From NCBI GenBank assembly GCA_021818505.1, contig JAKADX010000040.1, positions 1 to 39,032 on the forward strand: a stretch of 39,032 nucleotides of DNA. The letters are read 5' to 3'. Origin of the DNA: Pseudomonadota bacterium (lineage in GTDB: Bacteria; Pseudomonadota; Alphaproteobacteria; Acetobacterales; Acetobacteraceae). Positions 7,858 through 17,218 of the stretch are shown in pieces; within the stretch, counting starts at the first letter, position 1; each line of letters starts with the position of its first letter. The notes beneath the pieces are model-generated. The model was given only the letters and a program-made list of their open reading frames with translations. It searched no databases and had not been told where the DNA came from. Position numbers and translations under genes: made by a program.

Positions 7858-8576
7858 GCGGGCGTCTGGCGATTCTCGGCATGGGGCCGGGCGATCCGGA
7901 GCTGATGACGTTGAAGGCCGCGCGGCTGCTCGGTGCCGCCGAGGTGGTCGCGTTCTTCGCCAAGCGCGGCCAGCCGGGCCACGCGCGGCGGATCGCCGAG
8001 GGACGGCTGCGCGGCGATGCCGAGGAACTGCGCTTCGAGTATCCGTTCACGACCGAGGTGCCGGTGGATCATCCGCACTACGCCGTCGAACTCGCTGCCT
8101 GCTACGACGCGGCGGCGGAGGCGATCGGCGCGCGGCTGGCGGCGGGGCGCGAGGTCGCGCTGCTGTGCGAGGGCGATCCGTTCTTCTACGGCTCGGCGAT
8201 GTACGTGTTCGACCGGCTGGCGGCACATCATCCCACCATCGTCGTCCCCGGTGTCACCGGCATGAGCGCGTGCTGGACGCAGGCGGGCTGCCCGATCGCG
8301 CATGGCGATGACGTGCTTTCGGTGCTGCCCGGCACGCTGGATGAGGGTGCGCTGGCCGAACGCCTTGCGGCCTGCGACGCCGCGGTGGTGATGAAGGTCG
8401 GGCGCAACCTGGAGAAGATCCGCGCGGCGGCGGAGCGGGCCGGCGTGCTGGCGCGCGCGATCTATGTCGAGCGCGGCGCGATGCCGGGCGAGCGCGTGCT
8501 GCCGCTCGCCGAAGCTGTCGAGCCGGCGCCGTATTTCTCGATGGTGCTGGTCCCCGGCCGGCGACGTCCGCGATGA
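7854..8576 (+). CDS. cobI: Precorrin-2 C20-methyltransferase CobI
   Basis: SAM-dependent methylation of precorrin-2 at C20 to give precorrin-3A. The 240-residue protein has the tetrapyrrole methylase fold: N-terminal GMGPGDPELMTLKA (residues 9-22), the LLCEGDPFFYGSAMYVF substrate-pocket motif near 102-118 and VVPGVTGMSACW. The PFFY and KVGRNLEKI stretches favour CobI over the related CobJ and CobM. Coupled by ATGA overlaps to cobH and cobJ. Confidence 0.94.
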   Translation: MSGRLAILGMGPGDPELMTLKAARLLGAAEVVAFFAKRGQPGHARRIAEGRLRGDAEELRFEYPFTTEVPVDHPHYAVELAACYDAAAEAIGARLAAGREVALLCEGDPFFYGSAMYVFDRLAAHHPTIVVPGVTGMSACWTQAGCPIAHGDDVLSVLPGTLDEGALAERLAACDAAVVMKVGRNLEKIRAAAERAGVLARAIYVERGAMPGERVLPLAEAVEPAPYFSMVLVPGRRRPR

Positions 8577-9325
8577 GCGGCGAACTCGCCGTGATCGGTC
8601 TCGGCCCCGGCGATGCCGCGTTGCTGACGCCGCAGGCGGCCGCGGCGCTGGAGCGCGCGAGCGACGTGTTCGGCTACGGCCCGTATCTGGCGCGCGTGCC
8701 GATGCGCACAGGGCAGCAACATCACGCCAGCGACAACCGCGAGGAACTGGATCGCGCCCGCACGGCACTGGAACTTGCGCAAGCCGGTGCGCGCGTCGCC
8801 ATCGTCTCCGGCGGCGATGCCGGCGTGTTCGGCATGGCGGCGGCAGTGTTCGAGGCGATCGAGCGCGGCGATCCGGCATGGCGCGCGCTGTCCGTCGAGG
8901 TGATCCCCGGCATCTCGGCGATGCTGGCGGTCGCCGCACGGGTCGGCGCACCGCTGGGGCACGATTTCTGCGTCGTCTCGCTCTCCGACAATCTCAAGCC
9001 GTGGGAGGTGGTGACGCGGCGGCTGGCGGCGGCGGCGGAGGCGGGATTCGTCATCGCGCTCTACAATCCGGCGTCGCGGGCGCGGCCGTGGCAGCTCGGG
9101 GCCGCGTTCAAGCTGCTGCGTGCGCGGCTGCCGGCGACGACGCCGGTGGTGTTCGCGACCGCCGTGACGCGGCCCGATGAGCACATCGCGATCGTCACGC
9201 TGGCCGAGGCCGACGCGGCGCAGGCCGACATGCGCACGCTGGTGCTGATCGGCACGGCGCAGACGCGGCTGCTCCGCCGGCCGGACGGGAGCGCGTGGCT
9301 CTACACGCCGCGAAGTGCCGCGTGA
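8573..9325 (+). CDS. cobJ: Precorrin-3B C17-methyltransferase CobJ
   Basis: Methylates precorrin-3B at C17 with ring contraction to precorrin-4. The 250-residue tetrapyrrole methylase starts with GLGPGDAALLTPQA and has FGYGPYLARV, IVSGGDAGVFGMAAAVFE, EVIPGISAMLAVAARVGAPLGHDFC, and YNPASRARPWQ, all typical of CobJ/CbiH. Length is normal for a stand-alone CobJ. It overlaps cobI by ATGA and cobL by GTGA. Confidence 0.94.
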   Translation: MSGELAVIGLGPGDAALLTPQAAAALERASDVFGYGPYLARVPMRTGQQHHASDNREELDRARTALELAQAGARVAIVSGGDAGVFGMAAAVFEAIERGDPAWRALSVEVIPGISAMLAVAARVGAPLGHDFCVVSLSDNLKPWEVVTRRLAAAAEAGFVIALYNPASRARPWQLGAAFKLLRARLPATTPVVFATAVTRPDEHIAIVTLAEADAAQADMRTLVLIGTAQTRLLRRPDGSAWLYTPRSAA

Positions 9326-10536
9326 CCACGCCGCGCTGGCTCACGATCCTTGGGATCGGCGAGGACGGGATCGCGGGCCTGACGCAGTCGGCCCGCGCGC
9401 TGCTGTCGGCGGCCGAGGTGGTGTATGGCGGGGCGCGGCACATTGCGCTGGCGCGCGACCTGATCCGAGGCGAGGCGCGGCCCTGGCCGAGTCCGATGCA
9501 GGATGCGTGGCCCGCGCTGCTGGCACTGCGCCCGCGCGCGGTCGCGGTGCTGGCCTCGGGTGATCCGTATTGCCACGGCGTCGGTGCGACGCTGGCGCGG
9601 CTGGTGCCGGTCGCGGAGACGCTGTGCCTGCCGGCGCCGTCGGCCTTCACGCTGGCCTGCGCGCGGCTCGGCTGGCCGGGCGCGGAGGTCGCGATGCTGT
9701 CGCTGTGCGGCCATCCGCTCGCGACCTTGATCCCGCATCTGCAACCGGGGGCGCGGCTGCTGGTGCTGTCGGCCGATCCAACCACGCCGCACGCGGTCGC
9801 CGACCTGCTGCGCGCACGCGGCTTCGGCGACTCGCGCCTGCATGTGCTGGAAGCGCTGGGCGGTTCGCGCGAACGGGTGCGCGGGCTGGCGGCGCGCGAG
9901 GCGTTGCCGGGCGATATCGACCCGCTGAACCTGCTCGGCATCGAACTGCACGCGGCGGCGGATGCGCGGGTGGTGCCGCTCGCCAGCGGATTGCCGGACG
10001 ATTGCTTCGAGCATGACGGGCAACTGACCAAGCAGGAGGTGCGCGCGGTGACGCTGGCGGCGCTGGCGCCGCGTCAGGGCGAACTGCTCTGGGATGTCGG
10101 CGCCGGCTCGGGTGCCATCAGCATCGAGTGGCTGCTGCGTCATCCCGCGAATCGCGCTGTTGCCATCGAGCGGATCGAGGCGCGGGCGGCGCGTGCGGCG
10201 CGCAACGCGGCGGCGCTGGGTGTGCCGCGACTGGCGGTGGTGGCCGGCAATGCGCCCGATGCGTTCGCCGATCTGCCGCCGCCGGACGCGGTGTTCATCG
10301 GCGGCGGGGCGGAGCGGATGGACGTGCTGGAAGCGGCCTGGGACGCGCTGCGGCCGGGGGGACGGATGGTGGTGAACGCGGTGACGATCGAGACCGAGGC
10401 GGTGCTGTTCGGCGCGTGCCGGCGGCTTGGCGGCTCGCTGCGGCGGATTGCGGTGGAGCGGCTGGACACGCTCGGCACGCTGCACGGCTTCCGCCCGGCG
10501 ATGACGGTGACGCAATGGGTGGGGGCGAAGCGGTGA
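9322..10536 (+). CDS. cobL: Precorrin-6Y C5,15-methyltransferase (decarboxylating) CobL
   Basis: Fusion of a CbiE-like methylase (about residues 1-200, [34 protein letters not shown]) and a CbiT-like methyltransferase (about 215-404, SAM site [14 protein letters not shown] from residue 258). It methylates C5 and C15 and decarboxylates the C12 acetate side chain to yield precorrin-8X. The 404-residue length fits CobL. Start: GTG at 9322 overlaps the cobJ stop as GTGA and gives [13 protein letters not shown]; an in-frame ATG at 9295 lies inside cobJ and would add nine unrelated residues. Its stop overlaps the cobE GTG start. Confidence 0.94.
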   Translation: MTTPRWLTILGIGEDGIAGLTQSARALLSAAEVVYGGARHIALARDLIRGEARPWPSPMQDAWPALLALRPRAVAVLASGDPYCHGVGATLARLVPVAETLCLPAPSAFTLACARLGWPGAEVAMLSLCGHPLATLIPHLQPGARLLVLSADPTTPHAVADLLRARGFGDSRLHVLEALGGSRERVRGLAAREALPGDIDPLNLLGIELHAAADARVVPLASGLPDDCFEHDGQLTKQEVRAVTLAALAPRQGELLWDVGAGSGAISIEWLLRHPANRAVAIERIEARAARAARNAAALGVPRLAVVAGNAPDAFADLPPPDAVFIGGGAERMDVLEAAWDALRPGGRMVVNAVTIETEAVLFGACRRLGGSLRRIAVERLDTLGTLHGFRPAMTVTQWVGAKR

Positions 10537-10895
10537 TCGCCGGCATCGGCTGTCGCCGCGCGTGTCCGGCGGAGGATATCGTCGCGCTGGTGCGTCAGGC
10601 GGAGGCGCAGACTGGCGTCGCCGTCACGGCGCTTGCCGCTCCCGCGGCGAAGTCCGGCGAGCACGGGCTTCACGCGGCGGCTGCGGCGCTGGGCGTGAAG
10701 CTGATTCTGGTGGCGCAGGATGCGCTCGCCGCCGCGCAGCCGCGCTGCGTCACGCGCTCGGCCTGTGCGGAGCGCACGCTCGGCGTCGCGTCGGTTGCCG
10801 AGGGTTGCGCGCTGGCGGCGGCGGGGGAGGGGGCGCGGCTGGTGCTGGCGCGGATCGCATCGGCGCGCGCGACCTGCGCAGTGGCGGGCTCATGA
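10533..10895 (+). CDS. cobE: CobE / CbiG C-terminal-domain protein
   Basis: Small 120-residue protein with [17 protein letters not shown] at the N-terminus and [22 protein letters not shown] mid-protein, matching the CobE/CbiG_C family. CobE is required for B12 synthesis in P. denitrificans and has been linked to precorrin substrate handling, but its exact role is unsettled. The C-terminus is low-complexity. GTG at 10533 overlaps the cobL stop (GTGA), and its own stop overlaps the cobM ATG. Two 4-nt overlaps at the expected reading frame support it as a real gene despite modest length. Confidence 0.85.
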   Translation: MIAGIGCRRACPAEDIVALVRQAEAQTGVAVTALAAPAAKSGEHGLHAAAAALGVKLILVAQDALAAAQPRCVTRSACAERTLGVASVAEGCALAAAGEGARLVLARIASARATCAVAGS

Positions 10896-11644
10896 CCGTG
10901 CATTTCATCGGCGCCGGTCCCGGCGCCGCCGACCTCATCACGCTGCGCGGGCGCGATCTGCTCGCGGCCTGTCCGGTCTGCCTTTATGCCGGCTCGGTGG
11001 TGGCGCCCGAACTGCTCGCGCACTGTCCGCCGGGCGCGCGCATCGTCGATACCGCGCCGCTCGATCTCGATCAGATCGAGGCGGAATATGTCGCGGCCCA
11101 TACAGCGGGGCAGGACGTGGCGCGGTTGCATTCCGGCGACCTTGCCGTGTTCAGCGCAGTGGCCGAGCAGATGCGGCGGCTCGACCGGCGCGGCATCCCG
11201 TACACCCTCACGCCGGGCGTGCCGGCGTTCTCCGCTGCCGCGGCCTTGCTCAGGCGCGAGCTGACGATTCCTGAAGTGGCGCAGAGCGTGGTGCTGACGC
11301 GCATCTCCGGTCGCGCCTCCTCGATGCCGCCGGGCGAGACGTTGGCGGCGTTCGGGGCGACCGGCGCGACATTGGCGATCCATCTCGCGGTGCACGCGAT
11401 CGACCGCATCGCCGCCGAACTTTCGCCGCTTTACGGCGCGGAGTGTCCGGTCGCGGTGGTGGTGCGGGCGAGCTGGCCGGATCAGCGGGTTCTGCGCGGC
11501 ACGCTCGGCAACATCGCGGCGATCGTTGCGGCCGAAAACGTCGAGCGGATGGCGCTGGTTCTCGTCGGTCCTGCACTGGGGGCCGAGGGGTTTCGCGACA
11601 GTGCGCTGTATGATCCCGACTACCGCCGGCGGTTCCGTGCATGA
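10892..11644 (+). CDS. cobM: Precorrin-4 C11-methyltransferase CobM
   Basis: Methylates precorrin-4 at C11 to form precorrin-5. The 250-residue tetrapyrrole methylase has [20 protein letters not shown] at the N-terminus, [41 protein letters not shown] and [12 protein letters not shown], all characteristic of CobM/CbiF. Last gene of the first riboswitch-led run. Its last 25 nt overlap tail-to-tail with inverted cbiD, so the two mRNAs would be complementary at their 3' ends. Confidence 0.95.
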   Translation: MTVHFIGAGPGAADLITLRGRDLLAACPVCLYAGSVVAPELLAHCPPGARIVDTAPLDLDQIEAEYVAAHTAGQDVARLHSGDLAVFSAVAEQMRRLDRRGIPYTLTPGVPAFSAAAALLRRELTIPEVAQSVVLTRISGRASSMPPGETLAAFGATGATLAIHLAVHAIDRIAAELSPLYGAECPVAVVVRASWPDQRVLRGTLGNIAAIVAAENVERMALVLVGPALGAEGFRDSALYDPDYRRRFRA

Positions 11645-12711
11645 GCCGGCGCGAAGCCGGCACGGCCAGCGATGGCCCCGCTGCGGTCGAACAGCACGAC
11701 CTCCAGCGCGATCGGCGCGTCGTCCAGTACCGAAGCGGCGGTCTGCCACGCGCGCGCGGCGACCACATCGCCGAGTTTCACGTCGCCGGCGAGCATGAAG
11801 GCATGGGCGGCGGTGTTGGCCTGCGCGACGGCGTGCACGACGTCCTCGGCCGCCCCGGCCTCGCGAGCGAAGTCGGCGAGCGCGGCGAACGACACCTCGC
11901 CACGCTTCGAGTGCAGATCGAGAAGTCCCTGCGCCAGCTTGGTCATCTTGCCGACGCCGCCGGCGATGGTGACGCGTGGGATTGGGTGTGCGCGCAAATG
12001 CTTGAGCATTCCGCCGACGAAATCGCCCATGTCGATCAGCGCGATCTCCGGCAGGCCGTGCAGCGCGCGCACTGCCGCCTCCGATGCGCGCCCCGTCGCG
12101 CCGGCGATGTGCGCGAGGCCGGCGGCGCGGGCCACGTCGATGCCCTGGCGGATTCCGGCGATCCAGGCGGCGCAGGAATAGGGCACCACGATGCCGGTGG
12201 TGCCGAGCACCGACAGCCCGCCGACGATGCCGAGCCTGGGGTTCAGCGTGCGCGCCGCAAGCTTCTCGCCGTCGCGGATAGCGACCGTCACATCGGCGTC
12301 GGGGAGGCCGACCTCCGCCAGTGCGGTGCCGATCATGGCACGCGGGATCGGATTGATCGCCGGCTCGCCGGGCGGCACGGGCAGGCCGGGGCGCGTGACG
12401 GTGCCGACGCCGGGACCGGCGTGGAACCGCACGCCGACGCCCGCCGGCGCCCGCCGCACCGTGGCTCGGACCAGCGCGCCATGCGTCACGTCCGGGTCGT
12501 CGCCGGCGTCCTTGACCACGCCGGCGGTGGCGGCGTCGGCGTCGCGGAGTGTTTCGGCGAGCGCGAAGGCGGCGCGCTTGCCACCGGGCAGCGTGATTTC
12601 CACCGGATCGGGGAAGGCCCCGGTCAGCAGCGCGGCGGCGGCGGCCTTGGCGGCGGCGGTGGCGCAGGCGCCGGTGGTCCAGCCGCGACGGAGGGCTTGC
12701 GCGTCATCCAC
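11620..12711 (-). CDS. cbiD: CbiD, cobalt-precorrin-5B C1-methyltransferase
   Basis: 363-residue CbiD-family protein: [17 protein letters not shown] near residue 8, [35 protein letters not shown], and [19 protein letters not shown]. CbiD performs C1 methylation in the anaerobic (cobalt-early) pathway. Here it sits among aerobic genes while the functional counterpart CobF is absent, so a CobF-replacing role on a cobalt-free substrate is a reasonable inference. Start: GTG at 12711-12709, preceded by AGGGGCGGC. It is inverted between cobM and cobB, overlaps cobM by 25 nt at the 3' end, and is 41 bp from divergent cobB. Confidence 0.93.
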   Translation of the reverse strand: MDDAQALRRGWTTGACATAAAKAAAAALLTGAFPDPVEITLPGGKRAAFALAETLRDADAATAGVVKDAGDDPDVTHGALVRATVRRAPAGVGVRFHAGPGVGTVTRPGLPVPPGEPAINPIPRAMIGTALAEVGLPDADVTVAIRDGEKLAARTLNPRLGIVGGLSVLGTTGIVVPYSCAAWIAGIRQGIDVARAAGLAHIAGATGRASEAAVRALHGLPEIALIDMGDFVGGMLKHLRAHPIPRVTIAGGVGKMTKLAQGLLDLHSKRGEVSFAALADFAREAGAAEDVVHAVAQANTAAHAFMLAGDVKLGDVVAARAWQTAASVLDDAPIALEVVLFDRSGAIAGRAGFAPAHARNRRR

Positions 12712-12752
12712 GCCGCCCCTGATACCGGCGCCGCGACGAAGGGGAAAGCCGC

Positions 12753-14063
12753 ATGGCGCGCGGGCTGATGATCGCCGCTCCCCGCTCCGGCAGCGGCAAG
12801 ACCACGGTCACGCTGGCGCTGGCGGCGGCGCTGCGCCGGCGCGGTGTGCGCGTGCGCGCGGCGAAGTCGGGGCCGGATTACATCGACCCGGCCTTTCTTG
12901 CCGCCGCCACCGGCACGGCCTGTGTCAATCTCGATACCTGGGCGATGGCGCCGACGTTGCTCGACGCGGTGTTCAACGAGGCCGGCAGCGGCGCCGACGT
13001 CCTGCTGGTCGAATCGGCGATGGGCCTGTTCGACGGGCTGGCCGGGCCGCCGGGCGCGCGCGGGGCGGCGGCGGACCTCGCCGCGCGCTACGGGCTGCCG
13101 GTGCTGCTGGTGCTCGACGTGGCCGGGCAGTCGCAATCGGCGGCAGCGGTGGCGCGCGGCTTTGCGGGGCATCAGGCGGGCGTGCGCATCGCCGGCGTGC
13201 TGCTCAACCGTGTCGCCAGCGACCGCCATCGCGATCAGGTACGGCAGGCAATGGCGCAGGTCGCGCTGCCGGTGCTTGGCACGCTGCCGCGCAACGCGGA
13301 GATCGGGCTGCCGGAGCGGCATCTGGGGCTGGTGCAGGCGCAGGAGCTGCCGGATCTGCCGGACGTGCTGGAGCGGCTCGCCGATCTGGCGGAGCGGCAT
13401 TTCTACCTCGACGCCGTCCTGGCCTGCGCCGCCGCGCTGCCGATGCCGGCCGCAGGCAGCATTGCGCTGCGCCCGCCGGGGCAGCGCATCGCGCTGGCCG
13501 CCGATGCCGCCTTCAGCTTCGTCTATCCGCACGTGCTCGCCGGCTGGCGGCGCGCCGGGGCGGAGATCGTGACGTTCTCGCCGCTCGCCGATGAGGCGCC
13601 GCCCGAGGAGTGCGACGCCTGCTGGCTGCCCGGCGGCTATCCCGAATTGCATGGCGCGGCGCTGGCGGCGGCCACGCGGTTCCGCGATGGGCTGGCGCGT
13701 TTCGCGACGACGCGGCCGGTGCATGGCGAGTGCGGCGGCTACATGGTGCTCGGCATGGGGCTGGTCGATGCGGCCGGGCAGCGGCACGCCATGGTCGGGC
13801 TGCTCGGCCATGCCACCAGTTTCGCCGCCCGTCAGATGCACCTTGGCTATCGCGAGGCGCGGCTGCTCGCCGACGGACCGCTGGGCCGGGTCGGGGCGCG
13901 GCTGCGCGGGCATGAGTTCCACTACGCGACCGTCACCGATCCCGGCCGCGACGCGAAATTCGCCGAGATCAGCGACGGCACGGGCCGCAGGCTGCCATTG
14001 GGCGGCGGGCAGCGGGCGCTGGTGAGCGGCTCATTCTTCCACGCCATCGGAGAGATGCCATGA
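12753..14063 (+). CDS. cobB: Cobyrinic/hydrogenobyrinic acid a,c-diamide synthase CobB
   Basis: ATP- and glutamine-dependent amidation of the a and c side chains. The 436-residue protein has an N-terminal dethiobiotin-synthetase-like ATPase domain with P-loop APRSGSGKTTVT (residues 9-20) and KSGPDYIDPAFL, then a class I glutamine amidotransferase-like domain with the nucleophile C327 in VHGECGGYM and a late HEFHY motif. In the aerobic route its product is the CobN substrate. ATG at 12753 has AAGGGGAAAG upstream. It starts a second gene run, cobB-cobT-cobS, with ATGA and TTGA overlaps. Its promoter must lie in the 41-bp gap or inside cbiD. Confidence 0.94.
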   Translation: MARGLMIAAPRSGSGKTTVTLALAAALRRRGVRVRAAKSGPDYIDPAFLAAATGTACVNLDTWAMAPTLLDAVFNEAGSGADVLLVESAMGLFDGLAGPPGARGAAADLAARYGLPVLLVLDVAGQSQSAAAVARGFAGHQAGVRIAGVLLNRVASDRHRDQVRQAMAQVALPVLGTLPRNAEIGLPERHLGLVQAQELPDLPDVLERLADLAERHFYLDAVLACAAALPMPAAGSIALRPPGQRIALAADAAFSFVYPHVLAGWRRAGAEIVTFSPLADEAPPEECDACWLPGGYPELHGAALAAATRFRDGLARFATTRPVHGECGGYMVLGMGLVDAAGQRHAMVGLLGHATSFAARQMHLGYREARLLADGPLGRVGARLRGHEFHYATVTDPGRDAKFAEISDGTGRRLPLGGGQRALVSGSFFHAIGEMP

Positions 14064-15076
14064 CCGGATTTGCCACACTGGCCGACCTGCGCGCCGCCAT
14101 CGAGACACTGCCCGACGGGGATGCGGCGTCCGAGGCGGCGGTGCGTGCCCGCCAGGACCAGCTCACCAAGCCGCCGGGCAGCCTGGGGCGGCTGGAGGAC
14201 TTGGCGGCGTGGCTGGCGCGCTGGCAGGGGCGGGCGATGCCGCGTCTGGACCGCGTGGAGGTGCTGGTGTTCGCCGGTAACCATGGTGTCGTGGCGCGCG
14301 GCGTGTCGCCGTATCCGGCGGCGGTGACGGCGCAGATGGTGGCGAACTTCGCCGCCGGGGGTGCGGCGATCAACCAGATCGCGCGCGCGGCCGGCGCCAC
14401 GCTGCGCGTGATCCCGCTGGATCTGGACACGCCGACCGCCGATTTCTGCGAGGCGCCGGCGATGGACGCGGGCGCGTTCCTGGCCGCCGTATCGGCCGGC
14501 GCGGACGCGGTCGCGGCGGGGACCGACCTGCTGTGCCTGGGCGAGATGGGCATCGGCAACACCACCGCGGCGGCGGCGCTGGCGGCGGCGTTGTTCGGCG
14601 GCGGCGGCGCGCGCTGGGCCGGGCGCGGCACCGGCCTGGACGATGCGGGGCTGGCGCGCAAGGCAGCGGTGATCGACGCGGCGCTGGCGCGTCATGCCGG
14701 TCTGCTGGGCGACGCGCTGGCGGTCGCGGCGGCGTTGGGAGGGCGGGAGCTGGCGGCGATCCTGGGGGCGGTGCTGGCGGCGCGGCGGCTGGGGGTTCCG
14801 GTGCTGTTGGATGGCTTCGTCAGCACCGCCGCGGCGGCGCCGCTGGCGGTGGCGCGGCCGGGCGCGCTCGCGCATGCCTGGCTCGGCCACGTCTCGGCGG
14901 AGGCCGGACACCGGGCGCTGGCGGAGCGGCTGGGCCTGGTGCCGCTGCTCGATCTGCGGATGCGATTGGGCGAGGCGTCGGGGGCGGCGGCGGCGGTGCC
15001 GTTGTTGCGGGCGGCGCTCGCCTGCCACGCCGGCATGGCGACCTTTGCCGAAGCCGGCGTGGCGGACCGCGATTGA
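14060..15076 (+). CDS. cobT: Nicotinate-nucleotide:DMB phosphoribosyltransferase
   Basis: Makes alpha-ribazole phosphate from 5,6-dimethylbenzimidazole and nicotinate mononucleotide for the lower ligand. The 338-residue protein has [31 protein letters not shown], the [15 protein letters not shown] phosphate-binding motif and, near the C-terminus, FAEAGV with the catalytic Glu at about residue 331. This is the Salmonella name (CobU in P. denitrificans) and not the chelatase CobT. Coupled to cobB by ATGA and to cobS by TTGA. Confidence 0.95.
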   Translation: MTGFATLADLRAAIETLPDGDAASEAAVRARQDQLTKPPGSLGRLEDLAAWLARWQGRAMPRLDRVEVLVFAGNHGVVARGVSPYPAAVTAQMVANFAAGGAAINQIARAAGATLRVIPLDLDTPTADFCEAPAMDAGAFLAAVSAGADAVAAGTDLLCLGEMGIGNTTAAAALAAALFGGGGARWAGRGTGLDDAGLARKAAVIDAALARHAGLLGDALAVAAALGGRELAAILGAVLAARRLGVPVLLDGFVSTAAAAPLAVARPGALAHAWLGHVSAEAGHRALAERLGLVPLLDLRMRLGEASGAAAAVPLLRAALACHAGMATFAEAGVADRD

Positions 15077-15810
15077 TCCGCGACCTCGCCGCCGCCTGCG
15101 CCCTGCTGACGCGGCTGCCGGTCGGGCGGCTGGCGGAGGGCGCGGACCCGGCGCACTGCGTCTGGGCCTATCCGGCGATCGGCGCCATGATCGGCGCGAT
15201 CGGAGCGGCGGTGTACGCAGCGCTGCGCGGCCTCGGTCTGGGCGCGCCGCTGGCTTCGGTCTGGGCGCTGGCGGCGTTGCTCGCGGCGACCGGCGCGCTG
15301 CACGAGGACGGGCTGGCGGACGCGGCCGACGCGCTCGGCGGTGGCGGGACGAAACAGCAGCGGCTCGCCATCATGCGCGACAGCCGCATCGGCACGTTCG
15401 GCGCGCTGGCGCTGCTGATTTCCTCCGCGCTGCGGATCGGCGCGGTCGCCGCGCTGGCGCCGCACGCCGCCGCCGCGGCTCTGGTCGCGAGCGGGGCACT
15501 CGGCCGGGCGGCGATGCTGCTGCCGCTGCTGCTGCTCGGGCCGGCGCGGGCCGATGGTCTGGGGGCGGCGTTGCGGCCGGCGCCACGCGCGACGGCCTGG
15601 GCCGGGCTGGCGCTCGGCGGCGCGGTCGCCTTTGCCGTGCTGGCGCCGCGCGCGGCGACGGGCGCGGTTCTGCTCGCCGCCCTGGCCGGCCTGGGCGTGG
15701 CGGCGGCCGCACGGCGGCTGATCGGCGGCTATACCGGCGATGTGTTCGGGGCGACCAGCGTGCTCGCCGAGTGCCTGGTGCTCGGTCTGCTCAGCGCCGG
15801 ATCGTCGTGA
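15073..15810 (+). CDS. cobS: Adenosylcobinamide-GDP ribazoletransferase (cobalamin synthase)
   Basis: Integral membrane enzyme joining adenosylcobinamide-GDP and alpha-ribazole(-phosphate). The 245-residue product is mostly hydrophobic, with several membrane segments from about residue 35 onward and the conserved [17 protein letters not shown] (near 75-91), [13 protein letters not shown] and [16 protein letters not shown] motifs. Start: TTG at 15073 overlaps the cobT stop as TTGA and yields [18 protein letters not shown], the expected family N-terminus. Its last 20 nt overlap tail-to-tail with the phosphatase gene. Also called CobV; not the chelatase CobS. Confidence 0.93.
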   Translation: MIRDLAAACALLTRLPVGRLAEGADPAHCVWAYPAIGAMIGAIGAAVYAALRGLGLGAPLASVWALAALLAATGALHEDGLADAADALGGGGTKQQRLAIMRDSRIGTFGALALLISSALRIGAVAALAPHAAAAALVASGALGRAAMLLPLLLLGPARADGLGAALRPAPRATAWAGLALGGAVAFAVLAPRAATGAVLLAALAGLGVAAAARRLIGGYTGDVFGATSVLAECLVLGLLSAGSS

Positions 15811-16297
15811 TCGAACCGAGCGGCGGCGCGGGCGCCAGCAGATCGGGCACGACACCGCGCAGCAGCGCCGCCAGCAGCTTCAGCGGCCCGCCATGCGACA
15901 CCACGATGCAATCCGCGCCATGCGCGCGCAGGTCGGCGTGGAACGCGGCGACGCGGGCCAGAACGGCCGCGCCGCTCTCCCCGCCCGGCGGGGCGAAGTC
16001 GGCGGGTGCTGCGGCCCAGGCGTCGAGGGCGGCGCGGGGCACATCGGTCCACGCCCGCCCCTCCCAGGCGCCGAAATCGAGTTCGCGCAGCCGGTCGTCC
16101 ACGATCGCGCCCGCCCCGGCGACCGCCCGGCAGCGCCGCGCCGGACTGGTCCAGACGCGCCCGGCGAACCGATCCGTGATTGCCGCCAACCGCGCCGCGG
16201 CATCCGCCGCGTCCGGATGCAGGTCAGGGTCGAGCCGGCCGTAGCACGTGCCGGCTGCCAGGCGCACCGCCGGATGGCGGATCAGGACGACGTCCAT
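15791..16297 (-). CDS. cobC: Alpha-ribazole phosphatase, histidine phosphatase family
   Basis: 168-residue histidine phosphatase with the RHG-type motif LIRHP at residues 5-9, [19 protein letters not shown] (the LxExDFGxWEGR signature), and VVSHGGPLK near the C-terminus. In B12 clusters this family dephosphorylates alpha-ribazole phosphate or adenosylcobalamin 5'-phosphate. The last residues (GSITTIRR) fit that group. ATG at 16297 is preferred because MDVVLIRHP is the usual beginning; GTG at 16306 would add three residues. The gene is inverted, overlaps cobS by 20 nt, and is divergent from the SDR gene across 44 bp. Confidence 0.85.
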   Translation of the reverse strand: MDVVLIRHPAVRLAAGTCYGRLDPDLHPDAADAAARLAAITDRFAGRVWTSPARRCRAVAGAGAIVDDRLRELDFGAWEGRAWTDVPRAALDAWAAAPADFAPPGGESGAAVLARVAAFHADLRAHGADCIVVSHGGPLKLLAALLRGVVPDLLAPAPPLGSITTIRR

Positions 16298-16341
16298 GCG
16301 AACCACTCAACAGATCGGTGCGGCGATCCTACATCGCCGGC

Positions 16342-17118
16342 ATGTCGGACATTCCCCGTTCCATCCCTCGTGTCGCCCTGGTCACGGGGGGCGCGAAGCG
16401 CATCGGCCGCGGCATCGCGCTGGCGCTGGCCGAAGCGGGCTTCGCCATCGCCGTGCACTGCCGCGACAGCCTTGCCGCGGCGGAGGCGACCGCGAGCGAC
16501 ATCCGCGCGCGCGGCGTGCGAGCTGCCGTGCTCTGCGCCGACCTCGGCGCGGAGGAAGCGGTCCGGCGCCTGCTGCCGGAGGCGGCGACGGCGCTCGGGC
16601 CCGTCGGCGTGCTGGTCAACAACGCCAGCGCCTTCGAGCGCGACGAATGGCACGACGCCACACGCGAAACCTGGGACGGACATATCGAGCCGAACCTGCG
16701 CGCGCCGTTCGTTCTGATGCAGGACTTCGCGCGCGCGCTGCCCGACGCGGCGGATGGGCTGGTCGTCAATATGCTCGACCAGCGCGTCTGGTCGCTGACG
16801 CCGCATTTCGTCTCCTACACTGTGGCCAAGGCCGGGCTGTGGGCGCTGACGCAGAGCATGGCGCTGGCGCTGGCGCCGCGTATCCGCGTCAATGCGATCG
16901 GTCCCGGACCGGCCGTGCCCAGCCCTCGCCAGAGCGAGGTACAGTTCATGCGCCAGACCCAGTCGGTGCCGCTCCGCCGCGGCACCAGCCCCGAGGAAAT
17001 CGGTGCCGCCGTGGTGGCGCTGCTGCGGCTGCCGTCCGTTACGGGACAGATGCTGGCGCTCGACGGTGGCCAACACTTGCAATGGGCGCCGGAACGTGGG
17101 CTCACCATTGAGGAGTAG
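16342..17118 (+). CDS. SDR oxidoreductase, pteridine-reductase-like (FolM/PTR1 type)
   Basis: 258-residue short-chain dehydrogenase. NADP(H) site TGGAKRIGRGIA (residues 15-26), NNASAF at 93-98, and catalytic Y159-x3-K163 in SYTVAK. The usual catalytic serine 13 residues before Tyr is replaced by Asp146 (VVNMLD), the same D-x12-Y-x3-K arrangement as D181/Y194/K198 of Leishmania pteridine reductase. TGG-xRIG in place of TGxxxGIG also marks this branch. It probably reduces dihydropterins or dihydromonapterin. Substrate specificity is inferred. A hairpin CGGCGAT/ATCGCCG (16321-16339) lies just before the ATG. The end VTGQMLALDGGQHLQW is normal. Confidence 0.82.
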   Translation: MSDIPRSIPRVALVTGGAKRIGRGIALALAEAGFAIAVHCRDSLAAAEATASDIRARGVRAAVLCADLGAEEAVRRLLPEAATALGPVGVLVNNASAFERDEWHDATRETWDGHIEPNLRAPFVLMQDFARALPDAADGLVVNMLDQRVWSLTPHFVSYTVAKAGLWALTQSMALALAPRIRVNAIGPGPAVPSPRQSEVQFMRQTQSVPLRRGTSPEEIGAAVVALLRLPSVTGQMLALDGGQHLQWAPERGLTIEE

Positions 17119-17218
17119 CTGTACTATCACAGGAACTTGTCCACTGCCGATGAAAGACTCTTTGATTACAAACAGATGGCGGCAGTTGTCGCTTGCATGA
17201 CGAATCGGAAATATTACC

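Noticed and set aside
14060-15810. Cobaltochelatase subunits CobT and CobS
   Set aside because: The names match, but the sequences are the phosphoribosyltransferase (GEMGIGNTT) and the membrane cobalamin synthase ([15 protein letters not shown]). No AAA+ or VWA-domain chelatase subunit is in the window.
15791-16306. GTG at 16306 as start of the ribazole phosphatase
   Set aside because: The ATG at 16297 gives the standard MDVVLIRHP beginning; the GTG adds only three residues with no better ribosome site.
17149-17199. 16-codon frame with ATG in the AT-rich gap
   Set aside because: No adequate ribosome binding site, no coupling to a neighbour and no recognisable product; likely chance.
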